A stretch of DNA of 27,574 nucleotides from Geothermovivens sp964644845 (lineage in GTDB: Bacteria; Zhuqueibacterota; Zhuqueibacteria; Oleimicrobiales; Geothermoviventaceae): positions 1-27,574 of the forward strand of contig CAZXXS010000086.1 in the NCBI GenBank assembly GCA_964644845.1, read 5' to 3'. The notes below the pieces were generated by a model that did no database searches, was not told the origin of the DNA, and worked only from the letters and a program-made list of their open reading frames with translations. Both the position numbers and the translations under genes were made by a program. This document shows, piece after piece, positions 9,069 to 17,800 of this stretch. Position 1 is the first letter of the stretch. Each line of letters begins with the position of its first letter.

Positions 9069-12000
9069 TTACGGTTTCTCCAGAACAACCGTCTTAATCT
9101 CGTACGGCTGTAACGTAAGCTGGATTTTCTGCCCCGTTTTGGGCAACAGGACGTCCGCGTGTTCCAGCAGGTCGGCTTCCCACGCGTTCTTGAACGGAAA
9201 AGCGACCGCGAGGGAGAATTCCGTGCGCCGGCCGGCCGTTTCGTACAAACGCAACACCAGGTTGTCGTTTTCTTCCGCTTTTTTCAGCACACTCACAATC
9301 ACGTTCACCGGCGTCTCACCTACGTAGCCCTTGCTGGGTGGGAGTGTTCCCCTGTGTTTTTCCGCGACCAGGCTGAGCAAGGGCACATTGAATTCGTACC
9401 CGGCCTGAACAACGCGCCCTTCAGCGTACTTACCTTTGTGTGGCAAAATCGCGTAGTTGAACCAGTGTTCACCCTGGTCCGCGAAAGGCGCTTCGTAGTT
9501 GGCAGGCGCGTGCAGAGGACGCGGTGTCTTGGGAGAGCGTAGCAGAGTCATTCTGAGGCTGTCGTCGTGGGCGTCAAACCCGTACTTGCAGTCGTTCAAC
9601 AGGGCCACACCCCAGGTGCCGTCCGACATGTCCACAAACTTGTGTCCCGGAACTTCAAACTTGGCCTTTTCAGCCGGGGTTTTGGGGTGCGTGGTTCGGG
9701 CAATCGTTCCGTACGGGATCTCGTACACCGCCACGTCAGTCTCCACGTTCAGTGGAAACAGAGCCTTCAGGAGCACGTGGTGAGCGTGCCAGTCAGCGTG
9801 TGTTTCCACGTCCAGGCGAGGGGAATGGGCGTAGAGGACGTACGTCTGCTCAAAGCGGGAGTTGCGCCAACGCCTGACCACACGCAGAGCGGCTCGCAGC
9901 TGGCCGCGGTCCACAACCTCGATTTTCTCAACATCATCAACCAACCACTTTTTGCCTGTGTACTGGATGTTCCAGGCGTCGTACTGGTCTGGCAAATCGC
10001 CCAACGCCTGCAACACGTTGCCTTCTTTTCCAGGCGTCAAGATCTCACGGTGGTTCACCTTGTCGACAACGCGTTTCAAATTGCCGGTGCGCGGGTCAAT
10101 CTCGGCGCGTAGAAATCGGTTTTCCAGAGCCGTTTTGGAAACACTCAGCCCCGTGTGAACTTTCACCGGGCCGCCCTTGCGTACCCAGAAGACTTTGTAG
10201 CCAAGAGCAGGCACGTCCTCAGCCAGAAACAGCAGTACCGTACCCTTCACCTGGCTTAACATCGGCTTGCCCTTTGCGTCCACAACCCGGCCAAGTTTCG
10301 CCAGATGAGCATCTTCGAGTCGAACCACGCCTGTACGCGTCCAGGAAAGCGGGTTGAACACCAGCACGGGGGTGCCTTTGCCGCGTGTGTCGACCTGACT
10401 GGCGAGTTTCTCCAGCCCGCTCCGGATGATGCCTCTGGCCGTTTTCTCTACAAAATCGTAGTCCCGATTCGCGTCTTCGTAGACCGGTGGGATGGCGGAA
10501 CCCGGCAGGATGTCGTGGAACTGGTTGAGCATCACTTTTCGCCAAGCAGCCAACAGCTTTTCCGACGGGTAGGGCATGCCACTGATCACCGCCAGTTTCT
10601 CGGCCTCGTCCATCATGATTTCCGACTGGCGGTTTCGCTTTTTGATTTTGGCGTGCGTTGTGTAAGTCCCGCGGTGGTACTGCAGGTAGAGTTCGTCCCT
10701 GATCACTGGGAGTTTCTGAGAAGCCGGATCCGCCTCGATGGCCTCCATCGTGCTCAGCACGTTGTCCTGCTTCACGACCGGGTAGACGTCCACACTTTGG
10801 GCTGCCCGAATGTTGCGCAGGTGCCTGCGTGTCGGCCCACCGCCGTGGTTGCCAACACCGTACAAAACCAGGTGATCTTTCAGACCCGTGATTTTCTGAA
10901 AACGCACAAACTCCTTGGCCATGCGTCTGGGGTCAGCCGTGTGGACGTAGCCGTAAGGAATAAGCGTCAACACCCGCGAGCCATCCGGGCCTTCCCACCA
11001 GAAAGCGTCCTGTTCCCAGGGCGTCGTGTCGTTCCAGCGCAGTTTCTGGGTTACGAAGTACTTGAAACCGGCCTTGCGGTAGATTTGCGGGAGTGTCCAC
11101 GAGTAACCAAACGTGTCGGGATTGAAACCGACTCGAATGTCGATCCCGAACTTTTGCATGAAGTACCGTTTCCCGTACAAAATCTGGCGGACCAACGACT
11201 CGCCGGAAGGGAGGTTCAGGTCCGGTTCAACCCACATGCCACCGATGGGGAACCAGTGCCCCTCCTGGTACGCCTTGCGGATCTGTTCGAACAGCTCGGG
11301 GTAGCGCTCTTCCATCCAGGCGTAGGCCTGAGCCGAGCTCTGCACGTAGACGAAATCGGGGTACTCTCGGGCAAAACTAAGCGCCGACGCAAACGTGGAT
11401 CGACACACCTCGATCGTCTCCGGGTCGTAGCGCCACAACCAGGCCATGTCGATGTGGGCGTGCCCGGCCAGGTGAATGGTGTTTTGCTTCAGTTTTTGTG
11501 CGAGGGGTTTCAGCCGTTCCTGCACACTCTCCAGTCGGCTTTCAACGTCGCGGAAACGGCCCTCCAGCAGAGCGGTTGCAACCTCCGTCGGGAATCTCGG
11601 GTCGGTTTTCTGTTTGCCGTCTGTGAAGATTTCAGCCCAGTTCATGTCGCTGTGAACGCGGCGGTACTGGTCGCCCAGTTCGCGAAGCGTTTCGGGTAGA
11701 TCAGTCCGGGCAAACAGGTCGTTCAGAAACTGAGAAGCGGCGTAGTTGACGGTCCTTTCAGCCTTACCATGGCCCTTGTACTCCACGGAGAGGGTAACCT
11801 GACCGCTGCGCAACAGTTGCAACACCTCCCTGGCCGACAACCGGAACGTACCGTCACCCGCCAATTTTGCCGGGATTGTGGTGGTTTTCGTCCCAACGCC
11901 GGGCACGGAAAGCGTCATCCTCGCCCGGGGCACGGGCGGCTCCCCCAGGTACACAGCCGTCGCAACAATTTTCAGCCCGAGTGTTGTGCGCCCTTTGCGC

Positions 12001-12641
12001 TGCCCAACGCGTGGCTCCAGACGCACGTTCGCCAGCGTCGCGGTTTTACCCGTTTCGCGCCCGGCCAGGCTGGCTGGGGGATACGCAACCGAAAGCAGCC
12101 CAAGCACGTCGCCGCCGTTCGCGTCGGCCACACGAATGCCGTAGGCGAAGCCGTGCACCCCGTTGAAAACTTTCACCAACACGTGGTTCCAACCGGCCTT
12201 CAGGTGAGCCCTGGCCTTATCTTCGTCCAGCACGTAGCCGCGTCGAACAATGTTGCGGTGCACACGATTCCCGTTTACCCAGACGGCGATTCCGTCGTCG
12301 CTGCCAATTCGCAGCGTCACATCCGCCTCCCGAGGGCTGTACACGTAGCTCACCGCGTAGACAACCGTGTTCTCGTGCCGGGGAAGTTGTACCTTCCACA
12401 AATCAACTTCACCCGTGGATGAAGCTTCCACAGCTTGCCACGTGGTTTCCAGCCCGGGCACAGGGTCTCCAGGTGCAGGCATCAGGTTGGGCTCGCCAGG
12501 CACAAGGGTCGAGTCGATCAGAGACTCCGGCTTGCTGGCCTCAAAACCACCCATCACAACCCACTGTGTGATCGGGGTCTGAGCCCACAACGCAGAACCC
12601 AACAGCAACCACGCGAGGCCAAGAAATTTAGCACGGCGCAT
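9069..12641 (-). CDS. Exported glycoside hydrolase family 38 alpha-mannosidase
   Basis: The protein (1190 residues) should hydrolyse alpha-mannosides with a retaining, zinc-dependent mechanism. The start at ATG 12641 has GGAGG 8 nt upstream and begins directly with a signal peptide (residues 1-20, cleavage near A-L-W-A/Q); the frame extends upstream without such a signal. Residues about 85-180 resemble a PA14/jelly-roll-like beta-sandwich (G-S-D-D-G-I-A-V-W-V-N-G). The GH38 catalytic domain begins near 385: H-A-H-I-D-M-A-W (zinc ligands His396, Asp398), N-P-D-T-F-G-Y-S (nucleophile Asp509), and Q-F-H-D-I-L-P-G-S (His709, the last zinc ligand). The middle three-helix and C-terminal beta domains follow to the end. 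There are no membrane anchor or sorting signals apart from the signal peptide, so it is probably periplasmic. Linkage to a xylose-isomerase relative suggests use of the released sugar, which is inference. Confidence 0.93.
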   Translation of the reverse strand: MRRAKFLGLAWLLLGSALWAQTPITQWVVMGGFEASKPESLIDSTLVPGEPNLMPAPGDPVPGLETTWQAVEASSTGEVDLWKVQLPRHENTVVYAVSYVYSPREADVTLRIGSDDGIAVWVNGNRVHRNIVRRGYVLDEDKARAHLKAGWNHVLVKVFNGVHGFAYGIRVADANGGDVLGLLSVAYPPASLAGRETGKTATLANVRLEPRVGQRKGRTTLGLKIVATAVYLGEPPVPRARMTLSVPGVGTKTTTIPAKLAGDGTFRLSAREVLQLLRSGQVTLSVEYKGHGKAERTVNYAASQFLNDLFARTDLPETLRELGDQYRRVHSDMNWAEIFTDGKQKTDPRFPTEVATALLEGRFRDVESRLESVQERLKPLAQKLKQNTIHLAGHAHIDMAWLWRYDPETIEVCRSTFASALSFAREYPDFVYVQSSAQAYAWMEERYPELFEQIRKAYQEGHWFPIGGMWVEPDLNLPSGESLVRQILYGKRYFMQKFGIDIRVGFNPDTFGYSWTLPQIYRKAGFKYFVTQKLRWNDTTPWEQDAFWWEGPDGSRVLTLIPYGYVHTADPRRMAKEFVRFQKITGLKDHLVLYGVGNHGGGPTRRHLRNIRAAQSVDVYPVVKQDNVLSTMEAIEADPASQKLPVIRDELYLQYHRGTYTTHAKIKKRNRQSEIMMDEAEKLAVISGMPYPSEKLLAAWRKVMLNQFHDILPGSAIPPVYEDANRDYDFVEKTARGIIRSGLEKLASQVDTRGKGTPVLVFNPLSWTRTGVVRLEDAHLAKLGRVVDAKGKPMLSQVKGTVLLFLAEDVPALGYKVFWVRKGGPVKVHTGLSVSKTALENRFLRAEIDPRTGNLKRVVDKVNHREILTPGKEGNVLQALGDLPDQYDAWNIQYTGKKWLVDDVEKIEVVDRGQLRAALRVVRRWRNSRFEQTYVLYAHSPRLDVETHADWHAHHVLLKALFPLNVETDVAVYEIPYGTIARTTHPKTPAEKAKFEVPGHKFVDMSDGTWGVALLNDCKYGFDAHDDSLRMTLLRSPKTPRPLHAPANYEAPFADQGEHWFNYAILPHKGKYAEGRVVQAGYEFNVPLLSLVAEKHRGTLPPSKGYVGETPVNVIVSVLKKAEENDNLVLRLYETAGRRTEFSLAVAFPFKNAWEADLLEHADVLLPKTGQKIQLTLQPYEIKTVVLEKP

Positions 12642-13018
12642 CGTTACAACCTCCACAGTAGAATCCGTGTAAACCTCTGCAGGAAAGGAGGCTACAGCCG
12701 TCGCACTCAGCACACCGCCAGGGATCGCAAGCGCACAGCAGCCCGTTCTCTGGCCTTCCCGAGTTTAGCCCCACCTGACGTTCCCTGGAACAGAAGCAAA
12801 GGTTAGCAGCACAGCTTTTCCTGCAGGAATCCCGCAAGTGGCCCCGGGAAGGTTCGTGCCAGTGCCACTTGGACACACAGTCCGGTTTCTCTCCCTCAGC
12901 CCCACCTCCACGCAGCGCAGGCTCGCCGCAAATGCCTCTCCGCCGTTCAGCAAGAACAATCCGCGTTCACGCGCACCTCGCGCTTCCGAGAACGGCTATC
13001 CCGATTGCCGAGCGCATT
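12642..13018. other. 377-bp intergenic region upstream of the alpha-mannosidase gene
   Basis: No gene is supported. It should hold the mannosidase promoter, but no good -35/-10 pair was found. An 8-bp perfect inverted repeat (CAAGTGGC at 12835-12842, GCCACTTG at 12864-12871) brackets 21 nt and could be a hairpin or a split regulator site. Confidence 0.5.
12835..12871. repeat. Inverted repeat, 8-bp arms with a 21-nt spacer
   Basis: CAAGTGGC and GCCACTTG are perfect reverse complements, spaced 21 nt, about 195-230 nt upstream of the alpha-mannosidase start and about 150 nt beyond the UxaE-type gene's stop. Function unknown; chance occurrence cannot be excluded. Confidence 0.35.
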
Positions 13019-14464
13019 TCAGCCCAGGTTGTTTTCGAAATGCAATCCGTCGATCAGACGCAGAGTCAGGGCCTCGCACTCCTCGTCAAAGCGGCGCCGG
13101 AATTCAGCGTCCGCTTGGTACAGTTCCACAATTCGCTTGCGAAACTTACGCTGGTTATTCTCGTCCCGGAACGCCAGAGCAAGGTACGAGTAGAAGCGGA
13201 AGAAGTCGTGTCGAGGGTCGTAGGGATCCCGCCCTTCCGCCACACTGCGCTCGTAATCAGCCATCTGCTGCCGGAGCAAGTCCGAAGCCAGGGACAGGTT
13301 TTTATCCAGCACGTCGCGCAGGTAGGCTTTCACCGAGTTGAAAATCTCCTCGTACAGCGCTCGCTGGGGAGAGTCTGCCGGGTACGTGGCCAAGAGTTCC
13401 ATGAGCAGCTCGTAGTACACGCCGGAGATTTTGTACTTCAAACGGTTCCCGGTACCGGCCAAAATGGCCTCGTAAGTACCCGGGCCCTTGCCCGAGTAAG
13501 GTGTGCTCCCTGAACCCGAGTGGAAAGAGAGCAAGGTGCCGCTGACTCCCTGAGCCATGGCGTGCAGCCGGGCGACGCGCCGCCGCAGATCGTCCAGATC
13601 ACCGTCGAAGTCCGCGCGTTTGTGAAAACCTACGTTCGGGGCAATGTAGTCAACCGAGTACCCCAACCGCTTCCACTCCAACAAGTACCAGAGGAAATCC
13701 TGCTCCTCGGTCAGGTCCGGTGTCTCATCCAGGGAAATCTCAAAGCCAAACGGTCGGCCCAGTTTCTCGGCGATTTCCTTGTAGAGCAACGCATTGATTT
13801 CCACGCTCTTTGCGTACTTGGTCGCCAATCGCATGGCATCCGTCCGAGAAAAAGTGACGGTGAACGCTTCGCCGTCCACAGTTGTGAAAGTGAACGTGCG
13901 ATCCGCGTAAGCATCCAGAATGGCCTGTCGCTCGGTTTTGCCGTACGTCGCCTCGAACACGCGTTCCAGATCGCTGGGCTTCATGTCGTCCACGTCGGTA
14001 CGAAACAGATCGCTTGTGTCGGTGGTGAAGAAATTCACCGTCCCGACTTCGGCAGCCTCAGCAATGGCCATCCGATTGTAATCCAGCGACTTCTGTAGTT
14101 CTTCTTCGCTGATGTGGCTCTCCAGTTTAACGCCAGCGATCCGCTGCACGGCCCGTGTCGCCGAGCCAATCACGATCAGATGGTCGGCCTCGATCTCAGC
14201 TACGACGCCCTTCTCAGCGGCCCGCCGCGCACACTCACTTTGGTAGAACCGAATCGACGTACCCGTGTGCCCAAGGGTGATCTCGTACTGCCCTTCAGGA
14301 GCGTCGATCACCGCTTGCGGAGCAGTCTCGCGCCCGAAAGACAGCATCAGGCCTGTCGCGGTGTTTCGCCTGCGACAACCGCTCAAAATGCCCTCCAGAA
14401 AGACTTCGGGCAGACGCACGCCGATCGCGGGGTGATGAATGCGTCCGAGAAAACGCGAAGTCAT
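13019..14464 (-). CDS. uxaE: Tagaturonate epimerase family protein (UxaE-like)
   Basis: The protein (481 residues) resembles the UxaE family, which interconverts D-tagaturonate and D-fructuronate and so lets galacturonate enter the glucuronate branch without the two NAD-dependent steps of the classical route. I recognise the family by its length (about 480) and characteristic blocks: F-E-I-S-L-D-E-T-P-D-L-T (residues 241-252), A-P-N-V-G-F-H-K-R (275-283), L-L-S-F-H-S-G-S-G-S (311-320) and Y-K-I-S-G-V-Y-Y-E-L (344-353). Conserved His, Asp and Glu in these blocks are plausible metal or substrate ligands. There is no signal peptide, so it is cytoplasmic. Start at ATG 14464 follows GGGAGAGG; the frame extends to 14575 without a comparable site. 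It lies downstream of a DASS transporter gene, but a terminator separates them. No uxaC or kdgK is in the window, so the pathway role is inferred. Confidence 0.72.
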   Translation of the reverse strand: MTSRFLGRIHHPAIGVRLPEVFLEGILSGCRRRNTATGLMLSFGRETAPQAVIDAPEGQYEITLGHTGTSIRFYQSECARRAAEKGVVAEIEADHLIVIGSATRAVQRIAGVKLESHISEEELQKSLDYNRMAIAEAAEVGTVNFFTTDTSDLFRTDVDDMKPSDLERVFEATYGKTERQAILDAYADRTFTFTTVDGEAFTVTFSRTDAMRLATKYAKSVEINALLYKEIAEKLGRPFGFEISLDETPDLTEEQDFLWYLLEWKRLGYSVDYIAPNVGFHKRADFDGDLDDLRRRVARLHAMAQGVSGTLLSFHSGSGSTPYSGKGPGTYEAILAGTGNRLKYKISGVYYELLMELLATYPADSPQRALYEEIFNSVKAYLRDVLDKNLSLASDLLRQQMADYERSVAEGRDPYDPRHDFFRFYSYLALAFRDENNQRKFRKRIVELYQADAEFRRRFDEECEALTLRLIDGLHFENNLG

Positions 14465-14784
14465 TTGCCTCTCCCTTTCGTTTCCGTGAAAACCGTCAAA
14501 CCTCCTTGCGCGCGAACCTGTGTTCAGGCCAACGACACTCCAGTGGAAACTTCCCGCTGCGCCTCCAGGTGTCACCCGAGGCGATCAAACACGCCGCAGC
14601 AACGCCAGTACGGAAGTGCAGCTGTGGCAGGTCAACTCATTCACCGTCTGCCCGCCGGGCTGTTCCAAGCTGCCACACGCGTAAAGGTACGAAAAACACC
14701 GACGCGAACAAAGTGAAAACCCCGCTGGCAGGAAGGCTACCCGGGGAAGCATGGCAGAGGGCCAACCGCTGCAGCCATCGTGGT
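14465..14784. other. 320-bp intergenic region between the DASS transporter and uxaE-like genes
   Basis: It contains the transporter's intrinsic terminator (14712-14746) and must contain the promoter of the uxaE-like gene. On the minus strand a TTGACC hexamer occurs, but the matching -10 (GTACTG-like) is poor. A second AAGGAGG occurs about 40 nt upstream of the real start but has no well-placed in-frame start codon. Confidence 0.5.
14712..14746 (-). terminator. Intrinsic terminator of the DASS transporter gene
   Basis: Read on the minus strand, CCCCG then GGTAG form the left arm, CCTTC is the loop, and CTGCC, an AG bulge and CGGGG form the right arm, followed by TTTT and CACTTTG. That is a 10-bp stem (one G-U pair, one 2-nt bulge) with a U-tract, 38 nt past the transporter's stop codon. 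It implies that the downstream uxaE-like gene is transcribed separately, at least in part. Confidence 0.65.
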
Positions 14785-16320
14785 CTACTGGCTCCAGCCG
14801 GGGACCACGCCAGGGTGGATGCCAAACACGTGCAGCCCGAGGGTGTACATCAGCACGAGCAACACGACTACGCCGATTACATCCAGCACAAAGCCCACCT
14901 TAGCCATTTGGGGAAGCGTGACGTACCCCGAGCCGAAAACAATCGCGTTTGGAGGTGTAGCCACGGGTAACATGAAAGCCAAACTTGCCGCGATCGTGCC
15001 CGTGACCATCAACAAAAGCGGATTCTCGTGACTGCCCATGGCCGTGGCTGCCAGGATTGGCATGAAAATCGTTGTGATGGCCGTGTTGGATGTCACCTCA
15101 GTTAACAACACGAGCAGGACGGCCGTGGCCAAAATGGTTACCCAGATCGGTACGTTGCCGAGTCGCGTCAAATGGTTGCCAATCCACTGGGCCAGTCCCG
15201 TGCCACTGAATCCTTGCGCCAAGGCAATTCCGCCGCCGAAGAGCAGCAGAATGCCCCAGGGGATTTTCACGGCGGTTTCCCAGTCGAGCAGGAATTCGCC
15301 GCGGCGGCGATCGCCAGGGATCAGGAACAGCAAAACCGCGGCGGCCATGGCCACCGTCGAGTCGTGCACGTAGCCTTTCAATCCAAGAAGTGTGGACCAT
15401 CCAGGGATGACGAAACCGCCCAGATTGATGTCGGCCCGCCAGATCCACGCGAAAGCCATCAGGAGAAAGACAGTGAGCGTGCCACGTTCCCCGCCGTTCA
15501 TTGGTCCCAGTTCCTCAAGCCGCTCGCGGATCAAGGTAGAACCGCCCGGGATGGCCGGAAGACGCACTGGTAGAGCCACAAAAGCCAGGTAAGCCCAGGC
15601 GATTGGCAACATGATGGCCACGAGCGGCAAACCAATGCCAAGCCACTGCACAAAGCCGATTTCCGGTGCGCCAGGAAAAAGTTTCTTCAGCGAGGCAACA
15701 AACACAATGTTGGGCGGCGTTCCAATCAGCGTACCGATGCCACCGATGCTAGCGGCAAAAGCGATGCCCAGCATGAGTGCCGTTTTGAAGTTCGGATCGT
15801 CTTCTCCCTTCCCCTCGCGTGCGAAAATCTCCACATGCCGAATGATGGCAATCCCGATGGGCAACATCATCAGCGTTGTGGCCGTATTCGAAATCCACAT
15901 CGACAGAAAGGCCGTGGCTACCATGAATCCCAGCAGCACGCGGCGTGGGCTCGTGCCAACCAGCTGAATGATGCGGAGGGCAATCCGCTGGTGGAGTCCC
16001 CACTTCTCCATGGCCATGGCCACGAAGAAACCACCCATGAAGAGGAAAATGTTCGCATCGGCGTAGGCCGAAGCAACAGTTCTCGGGGTGCTGATATGCA
16101 GCAGCGGGAAAAGGACAAGTGGCAACAACGCCGTGACAGCAATCGGGATTGCCTCGGTAATCCACCACCAGGCCATCAGAATGGTCACTGCGAGGGTGTG
16201 AAAAGCCGCCGGCGAGAGCTCAGCAGGCCGCGGCAAAGCCAAGCAGAGGGCAAACAAAAAGGGCCCCGAAACGAGCCCCAGCCACCGCCTGCGCGAAACT
16301 GCTGTTAGGTGATCCTCCAT
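14785..16320 (-). CDS. DASS/SLC13-family anion:sodium symporter
   Basis: The 511-residue inner-membrane protein is almost entirely hydrophobic helices and carries the hallmark pairs of the divalent anion:Na+ symporter family, whose members import dicarboxylates, citrate or sulfate. The two Ser-Asn-Thr motifs that bind carboxylate and sodium in VcINDY-like proteins are at 144-146 and 411-413. The two associated loops are G-T-L-I-G-T-P-P-N (196-204) and L-P-V-A-T-P-P-N (451-458), reflecting the inverted repeat of the fold. The start at ATG 16320 has GGAGGG about 7 nt upstream. The paired P-P-N loops favour a dicarboxylate-type substrate, but specificity cannot be read from sequence. It lies 141 nt downstream of mtnA and ends in an intrinsic terminator. 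Proximity to the uxaE-like gene raises the possibility of a sugar-acid substrate, which is speculative. Confidence 0.92.
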   Translation of the reverse strand: MEDHLTAVSRRRWLGLVSGPFLFALCLALPRPAELSPAAFHTLAVTILMAWWWITEAIPIAVTALLPLVLFPLLHISTPRTVASAYADANIFLFMGGFFVAMAMEKWGLHQRIALRIIQLVGTSPRRVLLGFMVATAFLSMWISNTATTLMMLPIGIAIIRHVEIFAREGKGEDDPNFKTALMLGIAFAASIGGIGTLIGTPPNIVFVASLKKLFPGAPEIGFVQWLGIGLPLVAIMLPIAWAYLAFVALPVRLPAIPGGSTLIRERLEELGPMNGGERGTLTVFLLMAFAWIWRADINLGGFVIPGWSTLLGLKGYVHDSTVAMAAAVLLFLIPGDRRRGEFLLDWETAVKIPWGILLLFGGGIALAQGFSGTGLAQWIGNHLTRLGNVPIWVTILATAVLLVLLTEVTSNTAITTIFMPILAATAMGSHENPLLLMVTGTIAASLAFMLPVATPPNAIVFGSGYVTLPQMAKVGFVLDVIGVVVLLVLMYTLGLHVFGIHPGVVPGWSQ

Positions 16321-16461
16321 TGCCGTTCCCTCCGGTCCTTACCGTCGAATCCGGCTCCGAGCTGCGATCTAAGAGTGGCTACTCCGTGCCGAATCGAATC
16401 TACTGACGGCTCTTCTCAGCCCCCCCTGGGGGGTGCCGCGGAGCTGCGTACACACTGCACT

Positions 16462-17517
16462 TCACCGCTCCGCCGTACCGTCGAGCAACTTCCGAATCCC
16501 TTCCGCCAGAGGAGGATACAAAACACCGTGCTCGGTGACAATGGCCGAGACCAATTCTGCCGGTGTCACGTCGAACGCGGGATTGAAAACTTTCACGTTT
16601 TCGGGGGCAACTTGCACCCCAAAGGGACGGGTAACCTCCAGCGGCGATCGCTCCTCGATGGGGATTTGCTCGCCACTTTCGATTTCCGGGTCAAACGTGG
16701 AAAGCGGCGCAACCACGTAAAACGGCACACCGTGCTGCTGCGCCAGAACAGCCAGATTGTATGTGCCAATCTTGTTTGCGACGTCCCCATTGCGGGCGAT
16801 GCGGTCGGCGCCCACGAGAACCGCGTCTACACCGATTGTGCGCATGACCCAGGCGGCCATGTCGTCGCAGATTACGGTGACATCAATCCCGGCTTGCATC
16901 AGCTCCCACGCCGTGAGTCGGGCACCCTGTAGCAAAGGCCGCGTCTCGTCAGCGAACACGCGGATGCGTTTTCCAGCTTCCGCAGCTGCGTAAATGACGC
17001 CGACGGCAGTCCCGTAGTCCCCTGTAGCCAGAGCCCCTGCGTTGCAGTGGGTGAGCACCGTGCAGCTCTGAGGCAAAAGCGCCGCACCGTACCCACCCAT
17101 GGCCCGGCACGCTTTTCGATCCTCCTCCAGAATCGCGTTAGCTTCGGCCAGCAAACGCTCCAGCAGCACGTGTTTGCCCTGAACCACAGTTCTCTCTGCG
17201 ACCCGGCGCATCCTCTGCAAAGCCCAGAAAAGATTCTTCGCTGTGGGCCGGGTAGCGGCAAGCTCCGCCGCGGCGCGTTCGACAGCGGCTTGCAAACTGC
17301 TCGGATCGTCCTCTGCAGACAACACCCCCAGCACAACCCCGAACGCAGCGGCAATGCCGATCGCCGGTGCTCCGCGGACCCGTAGTGTCCTGATCGCTTC
17401 TGCTACCTCCGGAACTGTACGAAGATCCAGGTAAACCAGCTCCGTCGGTAACCGAGTTTGGTCGATGATGCGCAACGCGTCACCGCGCCACTCGAGCGTT
17501 TTCACGGTGTTCAGCAT
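16462..17517 (-). CDS. mtnA: S-methyl-5-thioribose-1-phosphate isomerase
   Basis: This 351-residue cytoplasmic enzyme converts 5-methylthioribose-1-phosphate to 5-methylthioribulose-1-phosphate in methionine salvage. Family signatures are clear: R-G-A-P-A-I-G-I-A-A-A-F-G (48-60), L-T-H-C-N-A-G-A-L-A-T (catalytic Cys158), F-A-D-E-T-R-P-L-L-Q-G-A-R-L-T (188-202) and V-G-A-D-R-I-A-R-N-G-D-V-A-N-K-I-G-T (catalytic Asp238). Length is normal for MtnA rather than for the eIF2B-like homologues. The ATG at 17517 lacks a strong Shine-Dalgarno, but the N-terminus (M-L-x-T-V-K) fits the family. No other salvage gene (mtnB, mtnC, mtnD, mtnK) is in the window, and I saw no SAM riboswitch in the 283 nt upstream. 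Such an isolated mtnA may serve salvage encoded elsewhere or a shunt of methylthioribose/deoxyribose phosphates. Confidence 0.96.
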   Translation of the reverse strand: MLNTVKTLEWRGDALRIIDQTRLPTELVYLDLRTVPEVAEAIRTLRVRGAPAIGIAAAFGVVLGVLSAEDDPSSLQAAVERAAAELAATRPTAKNLFWALQRMRRVAERTVVQGKHVLLERLLAEANAILEEDRKACRAMGGYGAALLPQSCTVLTHCNAGALATGDYGTAVGVIYAAAEAGKRIRVFADETRPLLQGARLTAWELMQAGIDVTVICDDMAAWVMRTIGVDAVLVGADRIARNGDVANKIGTYNLAVLAQQHGVPFYVVAPLSTFDPEIESGEQIPIEERSPLEVTRPFGVQVAPENVKVFNPAFDVTPAELVSAIVTEHGVLYPPLAEGIRKLLDGTAER

Positions 17518-17800
17518 TGGAAACGAACCGATCGATGAATTCCGGGAACGACCTCTGGAGAGATTAGCTTACAACTCACCTGCTACCGCAGCTCCACAAG
17601 AGCGCGGCTCCACCGGGCAGACAACCTTCAGTCCACAAAACCCCAGTTTGACCTTCTACAAACCACTGGCCACTGATCCTTTGCGTCCCACAAGCACAGA
17701 ACCCCGCTGCAGCCATCTGCAAAGCCCTTTGCCGTTTCAACGCTGTCCCGGAAGCTGCCGTCTTGCACGAATCGGGCCCGGCCACCGCGCGTCGAACCGT

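Noticed and set aside
10305..11699. 464-codon plus-strand frame
   Set aside because: Antisense to the catalytic domain of the GH38 alpha-mannosidase; His- and Val-rich shadow translation.
14500..14513. AAGGAGG upstream of the uxaE-like gene as an alternative start
   Set aside because: No in-frame start codon lies at a useful distance; the TTG next to it opens a 12-codon frame that ends on the real ATG, with spacing too short for efficient initiation.
16420..16433. C-run followed by G-run (C7-T-G6) downstream of mtnA
   Set aside because: The loop would be too short for a 6-bp stem and no T-run follows on either strand, so it is not a credible terminator.
17518..17800. Possible SAM riboswitch upstream of mtnA
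   Set aside because: The leader lacks the conserved SAM-I core and any terminator-antiterminator arrangement I could find.
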